Assembly (NCBI GenBank): GCA_964627665.1 | Contig: CAZVKG010000007.1 | Coordinates: 15,788 to 79,787 of the forward strand | DNA: 64,000 bases | Source of the DNA: UBA1351 sp964627665 | GTDB taxonomy: Bacteria > Bacillota > Clostridia > Lachnospirales > Vallitaleaceae | Direction: 5' to 3' | Part shown: positions 8,719 through 17,452 of the stretch, in pieces | How the letters are laid out: each line of letters begins with the position of its first letter | Numbering within the stretch: the stretch's first letter is position 1 | The notes under the pieces: generated by a model | What the model saw: the letters and a program-made list of their open reading frames with translations, nothing else | Database searches by the model: none | What the model was told of the DNA's origin: nothing | Position numbers and translations under genes: made by a program

Positions 8719-9894
8719 TTAATTCTTTGACTTTGTAAAGATATCAAAAAGCACCGCTAATACAAGGACTAAACCTTTGATTGCTTGTTGCCAGTCAATT
8801 CCAAGTCCAACTAAGGACATCCCGTTGTTCATAACACCCATAACGAGACCACCGATAATTGCACCGATAACTGTACCGACACCACCACTTGCCGACGCTC
8901 CACCAATGAAACAAGATGCAATGGCATCAAGCTCAAAACTTTGTCCGGCTTTTGGTGTCGCTGCATTTAATCGCGCGGCAAACACAAGACCGGAAAGTGC
9001 AGATAAGAAGCCCATATTGGTATATACAAGGAACATGGTTCGGTCTGTTTTTACACCGGATAATGCAGCCGCTTTCTCATTACCTCCCAGTGCATATACA
9101 TGACGTCCAAAAATCGTTTTTGATGTAATGAAGGTATATACCACAATAAGTAAAAGGAGTAAAATGAAAATATTGGGAAGACCTCGATAACTTGCCATAA
9201 CAAGGGTAAATGCGTTTAATGCGGCTACGAGTAAAATCATTTGCCCCATAAAGAAACTAAAAGGAAGTACTTCTAATCCATAAGTTTTATTACTTTTTCG
9301 TTCTTTAAACATAAAATATACAATCACTGCTGAAAGTGCAACTCCTAAGATAATCGTTAAAAAATATCCTCCGGTAGCAGCATGGAATGGATCCGCCATA
9401 AATCCTGAACTGATAACCGTAAATTGATCCGGGAACGGCGCAAGACTTCGTCCGCCAAGGACAACCATAGCAAGCCCTCTAAACATAAGCATTCCACCTA
9501 GGGTTACAATGAAGGCAGGTACTTTGAAGAATGCAATAACACTACCTTGCAATGCACCAATAAGTGCACCGAGTAATAAGCTAAGAATTGTAACTACAAT
9601 AAAATTCATCTCATAGGTAATCATTAATGTTGCCGCAACCGCACCGACAAAAGCAACGACTGAACCGACGGATAAGTCAATATTCCCAGTTAAGATAACC
9701 AATAACATACCTGTGGCTAATATAAGAATATAACTATTTTGCAAAATAAGGTTGGTTATATTCAATGGTTGTAATAAGATTCCGTTCGTCAATATTGCAA
9801 ATAAAATCATAATCGAAACCAGTGCGATGATCATACCATATTGGCGCATATTCGATTTTAGTAATTTTTTTATTGCTCCAGATTTTTCACTCAT
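8719..9894 (-). CDS. mmsB: Multiple-monosaccharide ABC transporter permease
   Basis: A 391-residue permease of the BPD_transp_2 (XylH/RbsC/GguB) type, with about ten hydrophobic segments. Family signatures are LTGNIDLSVGSVVAFVGAV (about 65-85), FKVPAFIVTLGGMLMFRGL, and the C-terminal motif ALSGLVFAARLNAATPKAG, then GGASASGGVGTVIGAIIGGL. It forms the membrane channel for a single ATPase with two fused domains. The ATG overlaps the mmsA stop by 4 nt and has a GGAGG site, so the two are translationally coupled. The length is typical of MmsB/XylH with extra transmembrane helices rather than the shorter RbsC. Sugar specificity depends on the ChvE-like partner. Confidence 0.93.
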   Translation of the reverse strand: MSEKSGAIKKLLKSNMRQYGMIIALVSIMILFAILTNGILLQPLNITNLILQNSYILILATGMLLVILTGNIDLSVGSVVAFVGAVAATLMITYEMNFIVVTILSLLLGALIGALQGSVIAFFKVPAFIVTLGGMLMFRGLAMVVLGGRSLAPFPDQFTVISSGFMADPFHAATGGYFLTIILGVALSAVIVYFMFKERKSNKTYGLEVLPFSFFMGQMILLVAALNAFTLVMASYRGLPNIFILLLLLIVVYTFITSKTIFGRHVYALGGNEKAAALSGVKTDRTMFLVYTNMGFLSALSGLVFAARLNAATPKAGQSFELDAIASCFIGGASASGGVGTVIGAIIGGLVMGVMNNGMSLVGLGIDWQQAIKGLVLVLAVLFDIFTKSKN

Positions 9895-11429
9895 GCCTTT
9901 GCCTCCTGTTTATTAATTACATGCTTCATGATTTTTTCTTGAGTTGCCTCACCTTTCATGAGTTCTCCGGTTAACTTTCCTTCACTCATGACATAGATTC
10001 GGTCACAAATACCTAAAATCTCAGGCATTTCTGATGAAATAACAATAACACTTTTACCATCGTCTACAAGTTGATTAATAATGGTATAAATCTCGTATTT
10101 GGCTCCTACATCGATTCCTCGTGTCGGTTCATCCAAAATAAGTATATCCGGTTTTGTATTAATCCATTTACTAAGTACAACTTTTTGTTGATTTCCACCG
10201 GAAAGATTCTTTGCTTTTTGTGTAATTCCGGATGATTTAATATTCATTTTTTTACGGTATTCTTCACCCACAGTTATTTCTTTTCGATTATTTACTACGT
10301 TGTTTTTTGAAATTGCTTTTAAGTTTGCTAAAGAAATATTTGTTTTCAAATCTTCATCTAATATTAGGCCAAGGCTTTTACGATCTTCTGTTACATAAGC
10401 AAATCCAGCTTTTATTGCATCACTCACGGAATGAAGATGAAGTTCTTTACCTTCTTTAATGATTGTTCCTGTAACATTTTTCCCATAGGCTTTTCCAAAA
10501 AGACTCATGGCCAGTTCCGTTCTTCCTGCTCCCATTAAACCTGCAAGACCTAATACCTCTCCACGATTTAAGTGAAAATCAATATTTTTAATCACTTGTC
10601 GATCTTCATGTTCCGGATGATAAACGCTCCAGTTTTTCACTTCAAGAACTTTTTCACCGGTATTACTCTCATGAATTGGAAATCGATTGGTCAATTCACG
10701 TCCAACCATACCTTTGATAATTCGGTCTTCCGAGATTCCTTCTTCTTCAACAGAAATTGTTTCAATGGTTTGACCATCACGTAAAATTGTTACACTATCT
10801 GCAATTTTTTCAACTTCATTTAATTTATGTGAGATTAAGATGGATGTAATTCCATGTTCTTTCAACTCTAATATTAAGTCTAACAGGTTTTCACTGTCAT
10901 CTTCATTTAACGCTGCTGTCGGTTCATCAAGAATGAGTAACTCCACACGCTTTGATAATGCTTTTGCTATTTCTACAAGCTGTTGCTTGCCGACTCCAAT
11001 TTGTGTAATTAATGTTTTGGGAGATTCTTTTAATTTAACGCGTTTCAAAAGTTCACTAGTTTTTGACGCTGTCGCCTTCCAATCGATAATACCTTTACTG
11101 GCTTGCTCATTGCCTAAAAATATATTTTCTGCAATAGATAAATAAGGGATTAATGCTAACTCTTGATGAATAATAACAATTCCTTTTTTTTCACTTTCCT
11201 TAATATCTCTAAATTGACATACTTCACCATTGTAAACAATGTCACCTTCGTAAGTTCCAAATTCATGAACACCGCTTAAGACCTTCATCAATGTTGATTT
11301 TCCCGCACCATTTTCTCCAACGAGCGCGTGTATTTCACCTTTTTTTACTGAAAAATTAACATCATCAAGGGCTTTGACACCAGGGAAGGTTTTTGTAATG
11401 TGCTTCATTTCCAAAATATGATCTGACAT
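9891..11429 (-). CDS. mmsA: Multiple-monosaccharide ABC transporter ATPase
   Basis: A 512-residue protein with two ABC domains, as in XylG/MmsA/AraG. The N-terminal half has Walker A GENGAGKST, signature IGVGKQQLVEIAKAL and Walker B ELLILDEPTAAL. The C-terminal half has a degenerate Walker A (GLMGAGRTE), the signature LSGGNQQKVVLSKWI and Walker B ILILDEPTRGIDVG. This asymmetry is normal for the family. The ATG at 11429 is chosen because AAGGAG lies 7 nt upstream; the ATG two codons earlier is too close to that site. It follows the ChvE-like binding protein across an 89-bp spacer containing a stem-loop, which may set their relative expression. Confidence 0.94.
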   Translation of the reverse strand: MSDHILEMKHITKTFPGVKALDDVNFSVKKGEIHALVGENGAGKSTLMKVLSGVHEFGTYEGDIVYNGEVCQFRDIKESEKKGIVIIHQELALIPYLSIAENIFLGNEQASKGIIDWKATASKTSELLKRVKLKESPKTLITQIGVGKQQLVEIAKALSKRVELLILDEPTAALNEDDSENLLDLILELKEHGITSILISHKLNEVEKIADSVTILRDGQTIETISVEEEGISEDRIIKGMVGRELTNRFPIHESNTGEKVLEVKNWSVYHPEHEDRQVIKNIDFHLNRGEVLGLAGLMGAGRTELAMSLFGKAYGKNVTGTIIKEGKELHLHSVSDAIKAGFAYVTEDRKSLGLILDEDLKTNISLANLKAISKNNVVNNRKEITVGEEYRKKMNIKSSGITQKAKNLSGGNQQKVVLSKWINTKPDILILDEPTRGIDVGAKYEIYTIINQLVDDGKSVIVISSEMPEILGICDRIYVMSEGKLTGELMKGEATQEKIMKHVINKQEAKA

Positions 11430-11476
11430 ACTCATGCTCCTTCGCTTGGGAAATTCCCATCATATTGTTGTGATGA

Positions 11477-11504
11477 TATAAGGGCAGCATACGCCACCCT
11501 TATA
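11477..11504 (-). promoter_or_regulatory. Intercistronic stem-loop after the binding-protein gene
   Basis: TATAAGGG (11477-11484) pairs with CCCTTATA (11497-11504), 20 nt after the binding-protein stop and before mmsA, with no T-run. Such loops stabilise the abundant binding-protein mRNA in many ABC operons; here that role is inferred. Confidence 0.55.
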
Positions 11505-11524
11505 ATTTGTTTTACTTGCTATAT

Positions 11525-12592
11525 TTATTCACCTGTTATTTCACTTTTTTCGTAGTATCCACTACCCACAAGAATATCTTCCCAGTTACTTGCATCAACG
11601 GATACCGGCTCAAGTAAGTATGAAGGAACGACTTTAACACCATTGTCATACGTTGTTGTATCATTTACAGGAGCTTCTTGATCTTTAAGAATAGCGTCGG
11701 CCATTTCAACAGCTTTTTTCGCTAATTCACGTGTATCTTTAAATACTGTTTGTGTTTGTTCGCCGGCTAAGATAGATTTTACTGAAGCTAATTCAGCATC
11801 TTGACCTGTAACAATTGGAAGCGGATTATTACCGGAACCATATCCTACACCTTTAAGTGAAGATAGGATACCGATTGAAATACCGTCATATGGTGATAAG
11901 ACTGCATCAAGACGTTCATTTGTATAGTTGGCGCTTAATAAGTTATCCATACGCGTTTGTGCTAAAGCACCGTCCCAACGAAGTGTTGCCACTTGCTGTA
12001 CGTCTGTTTGTCCTGATTTAACAACAAGTTTACCTTCATCGATATATGGTTGCAAGACACTCATTGCACCATCAAAGAAGAAATATGCATTGTTATCATC
12101 TGGTGAGCCTGCAAATAATTCAATGTTAAAAGGACCTGCTTGATTTTCAAGATCGAGTGAATCAACGATATATGAACCTTGTTGTACACCAACTTTGAAG
12201 TTGTCAAATGTTGCATAATAGGTTACATGTTCCGTGTTACGAATAAGACGGTCATAAGCAACGACCTGAATACCTTCGTCAGCCGCTTTACTTAATACAT
12301 CAGTTAAAGATTCGCCGTCGATAGATGCAACAACCATAACTTTAACGCCTTTTGTAATCATGTTTTCAATTTGTGCTACTTGGTTTTCAACAACGTCTTC
12401 TGCATATTGTAAGTCTGTTGTGTAACCTAAAGCTTCAAATTCTTTAACCATGTTATCTCCATCAGCAACCCAACGTTCTGATGATTTTGTCGGCATCGCA
12501 ATACCTACATCGACGCCTCCGCCTTGACTACCACACCCCACACTACCTAAAACAAGAACTGCAACAATGAGTAATGTTAATAATTTTTTCAT
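11525..12592 (-). CDS. chvE: ChvE-like multiple-monosaccharide-binding lipoprotein
   Basis: A 355-residue binding protein with a signal peptide and lipobox GSVGC (Cys 20). The mature part matches ChvE/XylF: VGIAMPTKSSERW, AEDVVENQVAQIENM, VVAYDRLI, ELFAGSPDDNNAYFFFDGAM, LSPYDGISIGIL, PIVTGQDAEL and FKDTRELAKKAVEMADAIL. It captures aldoses outside the cell for MmsAB. It is first in the operon, with a GAAAGGAG site and a TATAAT-like -10 (12625-12630) upstream. A close paralogue with no transporter lies at 40698-41765. ChvE relatives bind arabinose, xylose, glucose or galactose; the exact sugar cannot be read from the sequence. Confidence 0.93.
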   Translation of the reverse strand: MKKLLTLLIVAVLVLGSVGCGSQGGGVDVGIAMPTKSSERWVADGDNMVKEFEALGYTTDLQYAEDVVENQVAQIENMITKGVKVMVVASIDGESLTDVLSKAADEGIQVVAYDRLIRNTEHVTYYATFDNFKVGVQQGSYIVDSLDLENQAGPFNIELFAGSPDDNNAYFFFDGAMSVLQPYIDEGKLVVKSGQTDVQQVATLRWDGALAQTRMDNLLSANYTNERLDAVLSPYDGISIGILSSLKGVGYGSGNNPLPIVTGQDAELASVKSILAGEQTQTVFKDTRELAKKAVEMADAILKDQEAPVNDTTTYDNGVKVVPSYLLEPVSVDASNWEDILVGSGYYEKSEITGE

Positions 12593-12676
12593 ATTTTGCT
12601 CCTTTCAAATCTTGATATGAACTCATTATACGTATTATCGTAGTATTTGTATTTACAGGAATCGGGAAAAATTTAT

Positions 12677-12722
12677 AAAATGATGTCATTTTTCCTTGAC
12701 TTTTATTGAGAATGATTATAAA
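12677..12722 (+). promoter_or_regulatory. Fur-box promoter of the siderophore ABC operon
   Basis: The 15-mer TGAGAATGATTATAA (12707-12721) matches the 7-1-7 Fur consensus at 12 of 14 arm positions. It overlaps a promoter with -35 TTGACT (12696-12701) and -10 TATAAA (12717-12722). Just upstream is a second perfect palindrome, AAAATGA-TG-TCATTTT (12677-12692), which could serve either divergent promoter. Iron repression of the downstream genes is strongly implied. Confidence 0.8.
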
Positions 12723-12769
12723 ATTCATTTAGAAATTATAAAACCATTTCAAGACAAGGAGATTATATT

Positions 12770-13813
12770 ATGTATTTACAAAAAAAGATTATTTTTATAT
12801 TTTCTATATTAACTCTCACATTATTGATTACCGGATGTGCGACTAGGCCTGAGATTTCAACAGAGTCCGCTTCCGGCAGTTCATCTGAAACAAAAGATTC
12901 TAACTATCCACTAGCCATTACACATGCACTTGGTGAAACGGTGATTGAATCTAAGCCTGAGCGCATTGCAACCATTTCATGGGGAAATCAAGATACACCT
13001 TTAGCCCTTGGTGTCCTTCCTGTGGGTGTCTCTACTGCAAATTACGGTGTAACCGATGGTAGCGGACTATTGCCTTGGACTAAGGAAGCTTTTGAAAATC
13101 TAGGTGTTACGGATCCACTTTTATTTGACGATGTTACTGGATTAGATTTTGAAGCCATTAGCGATGTGCAACCGGATGTTATCCTAGCTGCCTATTCAGG
13201 ACTTACTCAAGAAGAATATCATTTGCTCAGTGAGATTGCACCTGTTGTTGCCTATCCAACCGCACCTTGGCAAACATTTTGGCGTGATCAAATTATCTAT
13301 GATGCCATGGGTATGGGAATGGAAGCTGAGGGAAAAGCTCTCGTTTCTGACCTAGAACAACTTATCGAAGAAAAAACAGCGACGTATCCAGAACTTAACG
13401 GGATCAAAGCCGCTTTCTTCTATTTTAATCCAACGGATCTTGGAAAATTTTATGTCTATCTTCCTTCGGATCCTCGTGCAGCATATCTTCTCGACCTAGG
13501 CATGGAATTTCCGGATAGTGTGAATGCCTTGACTGAAGATTCATCTAGCTTTGCCATTGAGTTGAGTGCAGAAAATGTTGACCGTCTTGATGATATCGAT
13601 TTAATCATTACTTATGGCACGGATGGATTACTTGAATCATTACAAAATGACCCTTTAATCGGTACACTACCTGCAGTTCAAAACGGTTCAGTTGCTATCA
13701 TTGAAGATGCTACACCCCTTGCTGCTTCGGGTACGCCAAGTGCTCTATCCATTCCGGCAACCATCGATGAATATTTAGCAATCCTTGCAGAAGCGGTGAA
13801 CACAGACCAATGA
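12770..13813 (+). CDS. Ferric-siderophore ABC transporter, substrate-binding lipoprotein
   Basis: A 347-residue type-3 (FecB/FhuD) binding protein. The signal peptide ends in LLITGC (Cys 23), a lipobox. The mature protein shows the PBP2 layout: ALGETVIESKPERIATISWG, LPVGVSTANYG, DFEAISDVQPDVILAAYSGL, LSEIAPVVAYPTAPWQTFW. The C-terminal lobe includes NGSVAIIEDATPLAASGTPS. It binds an iron-chelate outside the membrane for the FecCD permeases encoded next (4-nt overlap). AAGGAG precedes the ATG. A Fur box in the promoter supports iron starvation control. Which siderophore it binds is unknown; the tryptophan-rich motif resembles hydroxamate/citrate binders but is not diagnostic. Confidence 0.92.
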   Translation: MYLQKKIIFIFSILTLTLLITGCATRPEISTESASGSSSETKDSNYPLAITHALGETVIESKPERIATISWGNQDTPLALGVLPVGVSTANYGVTDGSGLLPWTKEAFENLGVTDPLLFDDVTGLDFEAISDVQPDVILAAYSGLTQEEYHLLSEIAPVVAYPTAPWQTFWRDQIIYDAMGMGMEAEGKALVSDLEQLIEEKTATYPELNGIKAAFFYFNPTDLGKFYVYLPSDPRAAYLLDLGMEFPDSVNALTEDSSSFAIELSAENVDRLDDIDLIITYGTDGLLESLQNDPLIGTLPAVQNGSVAIIEDATPLAASGTPSALSIPATIDEYLAILAEAVNTDQ

Positions 13814-14808
13814 AGAAAATAAATCCTCTTTTGCTTATTGTACTCAGCATAATAGGGTTAAGCATCAGTATACTTGCGTCTCTCGCTTTTGGAGCACGAC
13901 ACATTGGCTTTCTTGAAGTTATTCAATCACTGGTATATAACCAAGGAGAAACACTCAATCAGATTGTCGTACATGAACGTATTCCACGGACCTTGTTTGG
14001 AATTGTCGCCGGAGCTTCCCTTGGAATATCCGGCGCACTCATGCAAGCCATCACCCGAAATCCCATAGCGGATCCAAGTATCCTTGGTGTTAATACCGGC
14101 GCATCCCTTTTTGTGGTTGCCGGTATTGCCTTTTTTAATATTGGTCGTCCGATTGAATATATTGGATTAGCATTACTCGGTTCAAGTATTGTTGCCCTTT
14201 TTGTATTTGGTATAAGCTCTTTAGGCAGATCCGGTAGCACCCCCATCAAGTTAGCATTAGCCGGTGCTGCTACAAGTGCAGCATTATCATCCATAATCAG
14301 CGCCATCGTATTACCTCGAACGGATTCAATGACAAACTTTCGTTTCTGGCAAGTCGGTAGTATCAGCGGTGCCACATGGGAGGGAATGCTTACTGTCCTT
14401 CCCTTTTTGTTGATTGGTTTACTCATTGGCCTCTTCTCATCCTCAACACTTGATGCACTTGCACTGGGTGATGAATTAGCCATAGGACTAGGCGTCCGGA
14501 CCGGTATTGTCCGACTCTTAAGCACCGGAGCCGGTGTTATCCTCTGCGGTGCCACAACCGCCATTGCCGGTCCAATCGGTTTCGTCGGATTGATGGTGCC
14601 TCATTCTGTCCGTTTACTCCTTGGCCCAAGTATGAAGCGACTCATTCCCATGTCTGCAGTTTTTGGAGCTATTTTGCTCTTATTCGCTGATGTCATTGGT
14701 CGTCTCATCGGTTCTCCAAGCGAACTAGAATCCGGAATTGTGACGGCATTTATTGGAGCGCCTATTCTTATTCTTATCGCAATGAAAGCGAAGGTGAAAT
14801 CTTTATGA
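13810..14808 (+). CDS. Ferric-siderophore ABC permease, FecCD family (first subunit)
   Basis: A 332-residue integral membrane protein of the FecCD family with about nine or ten hydrophobic helices. Signatures are IPRTLFGIVAGASLGISGAL, MQAITRNPIADPSILGVNTG (the conserved RNPLADP loop) and PIGFVGLMVPHSVRLLLGP, the cytoplasmic loop that contacts the ATPase. It overlaps the binding-protein stop and the second permease start by 4 nt each, so all genes are coupled. It pairs with the next permease to form a heterodimer. Confidence 0.94.
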   Translation: MKKINPLLLIVLSIIGLSISILASLAFGARHIGFLEVIQSLVYNQGETLNQIVVHERIPRTLFGIVAGASLGISGALMQAITRNPIADPSILGVNTGASLFVVAGIAFFNIGRPIEYIGLALLGSSIVALFVFGISSLGRSGSTPIKLALAGAATSAALSSIISAIVLPRTDSMTNFRFWQVGSISGATWEGMLTVLPFLLIGLLIGLFSSSTLDALALGDELAIGLGVRTGIVRLLSTGAGVILCGATTAIAGPIGFVGLMVPHSVRLLLGPSMKRLIPMSAVFGAILLLFADVIGRLIGSPSELESGIVTAFIGAPILILIAMKAKVKSL

Positions 14809-15833
14809 GCGATTTAATGACAACTACACTTCTTATGGGATTTCGTCGACGTCGATTTCGATGGGCTTTTTTGACAAGTATACTTATCCTCACCGTTCTT
14901 GTATTATCGTGTATGGCTTTAGTCCTCGGCAACACAATCTACCCATTATCAACTGTTATAAGTGTTATAGGGGGCGAATCAATACAAGGAGCAACATTTG
15001 CTATTTATACATTGCGTCTACCTCGAATGCTTACCGGTCTCTTTGTTGGCCTTGCTTTCGGCATTGCCGGAAGCACCTTTCAGAACCTATTACGTAATCC
15101 CCTAGCAAGCCCTGATATTATTGGTATAACTTCCGGTTCAAGTATTGCAGCTGTTTTTTGTATTCTTATTCTTGGCCTTAGTGGTCCCCTTGTATCTATT
15201 GCAGCTGTAATATCCGGTCTTTTCGTCGCTTTAATAATCTACCTATTGTCTCGCAGTGGTGGATTTTCGGGTGGAAAACTAATCCTCATAGGAATCGGTA
15301 TCCAAGCAATGATTCAATCTGCCATATCTTACCTGATTCTTCGTTCGAATCAAAATGATATTCCAAGTGCGCTTCGTTGGCTAAGTGGCAGCTTAAATGG
15401 GGTACGCTTATCTGCACTTCCCGGATTAGTGAGTGTTGTTCTTATTTTTTCTAGTCTGATTATTCTCTTAGGACGACACTTACGAATTCTTGAACTGAGT
15501 GAGCAAACTGCAACAAGCCTTGGTGTGCGCATTGATTTGATTCGTTTACTTTTAGTTTTATCCGGTGTTTTTTTGATTGCATATGCCACCGCAGTCACCG
15601 GTCCCATTGCTTTTGTTTCTTTTTTATCCGGTCCCATTGCCAAAAAATGGGTTGGCCGTGGATTGCCAAGTGAATTCCCAGCAGGACTTATTGGTGCTAT
15701 TTTGGTACTCGGATCCGATTTAATCGGGCAGTATGCTTTTTCAACACGATTTCCTGTTGGTGTTATTACCGGTATTCTTGGCTCCCCCTATTTATTGTAC
15801 TTAATCATTCGTATGAATCGACAAGGAGGTTAA
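14805..15833 (+). CDS. Ferric-siderophore ABC permease, FecCD family (second subunit)
   Basis: A 342-residue FecCD-type permease. Motifs are LRLPRMLTGLFVGLAFGIAG, LLRNPLASPDIIGITSG and TAVTGPIAFVSFLSGPIAKK; the last aligns with the ATPase-coupling loop. A 30-residue cytoplasmic N-terminus rich in Arg (GFRRRRFRWAF) precedes the first helix. It begins inside the end of the first permease gene (ATGA overlap) and is followed by the ATPase gene 2 nt later with an AAGGAGG site. It forms the channel for iron-chelate import with its partner. Confidence 0.94.
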   Translation: MSDLMTTTLLMGFRRRRFRWAFLTSILILTVLVLSCMALVLGNTIYPLSTVISVIGGESIQGATFAIYTLRLPRMLTGLFVGLAFGIAGSTFQNLLRNPLASPDIIGITSGSSIAAVFCILILGLSGPLVSIAAVISGLFVALIIYLLSRSGGFSGGKLILIGIGIQAMIQSAISYLILRSNQNDIPSALRWLSGSLNGVRLSALPGLVSVVLIFSSLIILLGRHLRILELSEQTATSLGVRIDLIRLLLVLSGVFLIAYATAVTGPIAFVSFLSGPIAKKWVGRGLPSEFPAGLIGAILVLGSDLIGQYAFSTRFPVGVITGILGSPYLLYLIIRMNRQGG

Positions 15834-15835
15834 TT

Positions 15836-16648
15836 ATGTGTCCACACCCTTTATTAGAAAGCCATCATCTTGTATCCGGTTATGGCGATCACGTTGTTGT
15901 CAATGATGTGAGTTTATCCATTCCAAAAAATAAAATCAGTGTTATTATTGGTTCGAATGCCTGTGGCAAATCGACACTTCTAAAAACTTTGGCAAGGCTT
16001 ATTAAACCTATGTCCGGAGAAATCACTTTAGACAATAAACGATTAGACCGTATTCCTTCAAAGCAATTAGCGCGTCATCTCGGACTTTTGCCTCAGTCGC
16101 CCATTGTTCCTGAAGGAATTACTGTGTCTGACTTGGTTTCACGAGGACGGTTTCCATACCAGTCTTTATTTAAAGGATTGTCTGCCAAAGATTATGAGGC
16201 AATCGAAGATGCTTTAGATATAATGGGCATCAAAAATCTAGCCAATCATCATGTTGATGAGCTGTCCGGAGGACAACGTCAACGTGTTTGGATTGCCATG
16301 GCCTTAGCACAAGATACAGACATCTTGTTTTTAGACGAGCCCACAACCTATCTTGATATTACTTATCAGATTGAAATATTAGACCTTTTGACCGATCTTA
16401 ATAGACGTCGTAAAACCACCATTGTTATGGTTTTACACGATATTAATTTAACGGCACGTTATGCAGATTATATTTTTGCTATTAAACAAGGAAAATTAAT
16501 CCGTGAAGGGAGTCCTTCTCAGATTATTAGTGAAGAATTCATTGAATCCGTCTTTGGATTAGAGTGTAAAGTCATACGTGACCCTGTATCAAATACGCCC
16601 TTTATCGTTCCTAAAGGGCGCCATCATGTTTTAGAAGCCTGCTCCTAA
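15836..16648 (+). CDS. Ferric-siderophore ABC transporter ATPase
   Basis: A 270-residue FecE/FepC/FhuC-type ATPase. Walker A is IGSNACGKST (the usual Pro is replaced by Ser-Asn-Ala-Cys, still functional-looking). The Q loop LGLLPQSPIVPEGITV follows, then signature LSGGQRQRVWIAMALAQ and Walker B ILFLDEPTTYLDITYQ, a FecE-family hallmark, and switch His in MVLHDINL. It energises the FecCD permease pair. It is the last gene of the operon. Its stop codon overlaps, on the opposite strand, the stop of the esterase gene, inside a terminator hairpin. Confidence 0.95.
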   Translation: MCPHPLLESHHLVSGYGDHVVVNDVSLSIPKNKISVIIGSNACGKSTLLKTLARLIKPMSGEITLDNKRLDRIPSKQLARHLGLLPQSPIVPEGITVSDLVSRGRFPYQSLFKGLSAKDYEAIEDALDIMGIKNLANHHVDELSGGQRQRVWIAMALAQDTDILFLDEPTTYLDITYQIEILDLLTDLNRRRKTTIVMVLHDINLTARYADYIFAIKQGKLIREGSPSQIISEEFIESVFGLECKVIRDPVSNTPFIVPKGRHHVLEACS

Positions 16649-16662
16649 TCGCGCAGGCTTTT
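16635..16662 (+). terminator. Terminator across overlapping convergent stop codons
   Basis: AAGCCTGC (16635-16642) pairs with GCAGGCTT (16653-16660), followed by TT. The loop contains the two stop codons, TAA of the ATPase gene (16646-16648) and TAG of the esterase gene (16645-16647, minus strand). So the last coding bases of both genes also encode the hairpin. On the minus strand the T-run is weaker. Confidence 0.6.
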
Positions 16663-17439
16663 AATCCAATACATAAATTTTAAAACTTCTTGGTCCCAAA
16701 AGGCCCACTCATGAGCTCCCGGACCTTCATAATATTTATAGTCTAGGTTAAGCGCATCTAGTTGTTTACAAAAAATAGCCGTGCTTTCCAATATAAAGTC
16801 ATCCGTCCCACAACTGAGATACATGTTGGGACGTTCTCTTTTTTTAGCCACTAGGTCCGATGCTAACCATAGTAAGTCCTCCGGACCGCCTACAACATGA
16901 TGAACATCATCAAATACTAACCGAATGTCTGCTTCTAGCCGTTTCAACCACGCTTCTGCATCATCTGCAATCGGTTCAGCCGCTGTTTGGGCCATTAACA
17001 AGGCACCTGAAAAGGAACCGATAATACTATATCGGTCCGGATAGGTCATGCCAATCTTCACTGCGCCATAACCACCCATCGAGAGCCCGGCTATAAATGT
17101 GTACTTTGGGTCCTGTGTAATCGGGAACCATTTATTAAGATACTTAGGAATTTCTTCCGTAATTTGTGTAAAATAAGGGTCTCCATAAGCCATATCTGTA
17201 TAAAAGGATTTTCCTCCTTCAGGCATAACCACGGCAAATCCCAGGTCAGCTGCATAACGTTCAATCGATGTCATTCGCGCCCACTTTGTATAATCATCCG
17301 TGTATCCATGAAGTAGATATAGGACCGGATACTTTCCTTCTTCATCATAAAACCCTCGATCTTCATCGGGTAGGATAACGTTCATCCCCATATATTTATT
17401 CATAACATCCGATGGATAGTTGACTTGAAATAATGACAT
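16645..17439 (-). CDS. Esterase-D-family alpha/beta hydrolase
   Basis: A 264-residue cytosolic esterase (Pfam Esterase, EstA/FrmB/tributyrin-esterase-like). The start at 17439 (MSLFQVNYPSDVMNKYM) is chosen because AGGAGG lies 5 nt upstream; an upstream in-frame ATG has no such site. Visible features are the oxyanion strand YPVLYLLHGYTDDYTKW, the nucleophile elbow GLSMGGYG (Ser about 122), the acid region around CGTDDFIL, and the catalytic His in GAHEWAFWD near the C-terminus. It starts 14 nt after the diguanylate cyclase stop, so the two share a transcript. The natural substrate is unknown: relatives cleave acetyl esters, feruloyl esters or S-formylglutathione. Confidence 0.9.
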   Translation of the reverse strand: MSLFQVNYPSDVMNKYMGMNVILPDEDRGFYDEEGKYPVLYLLHGYTDDYTKWARMTSIERYAADLGFAVVMPEGGKSFYTDMAYGDPYFTQITEEIPKYLNKWFPITQDPKYTFIAGLSMGGYGAVKIGMTYPDRYSIIGSFSGALLMAQTAAEPIADDAEAWLKRLEADIRLVFDDVHHVVGGPEDLLWLASDLVAKKRERPNMYLSCGTDDFILESTAIFCKQLDALNLDYKYYEGPGAHEWAFWDQEVLKFMYWIKSLRD

Positions 17440-17452
17440 ATGTTCCTCCTTT

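Noticed and set aside
8777..9103. 108-residue frame opposite mmsB
   Set aside because: Antisense to a conserved permease; no independent signal.
13959..14564. 201-residue frame opposite the first FecCD permease
   Set aside because: It is a shadow of a real permease gene; composition is Pro/Ala-rich noise.
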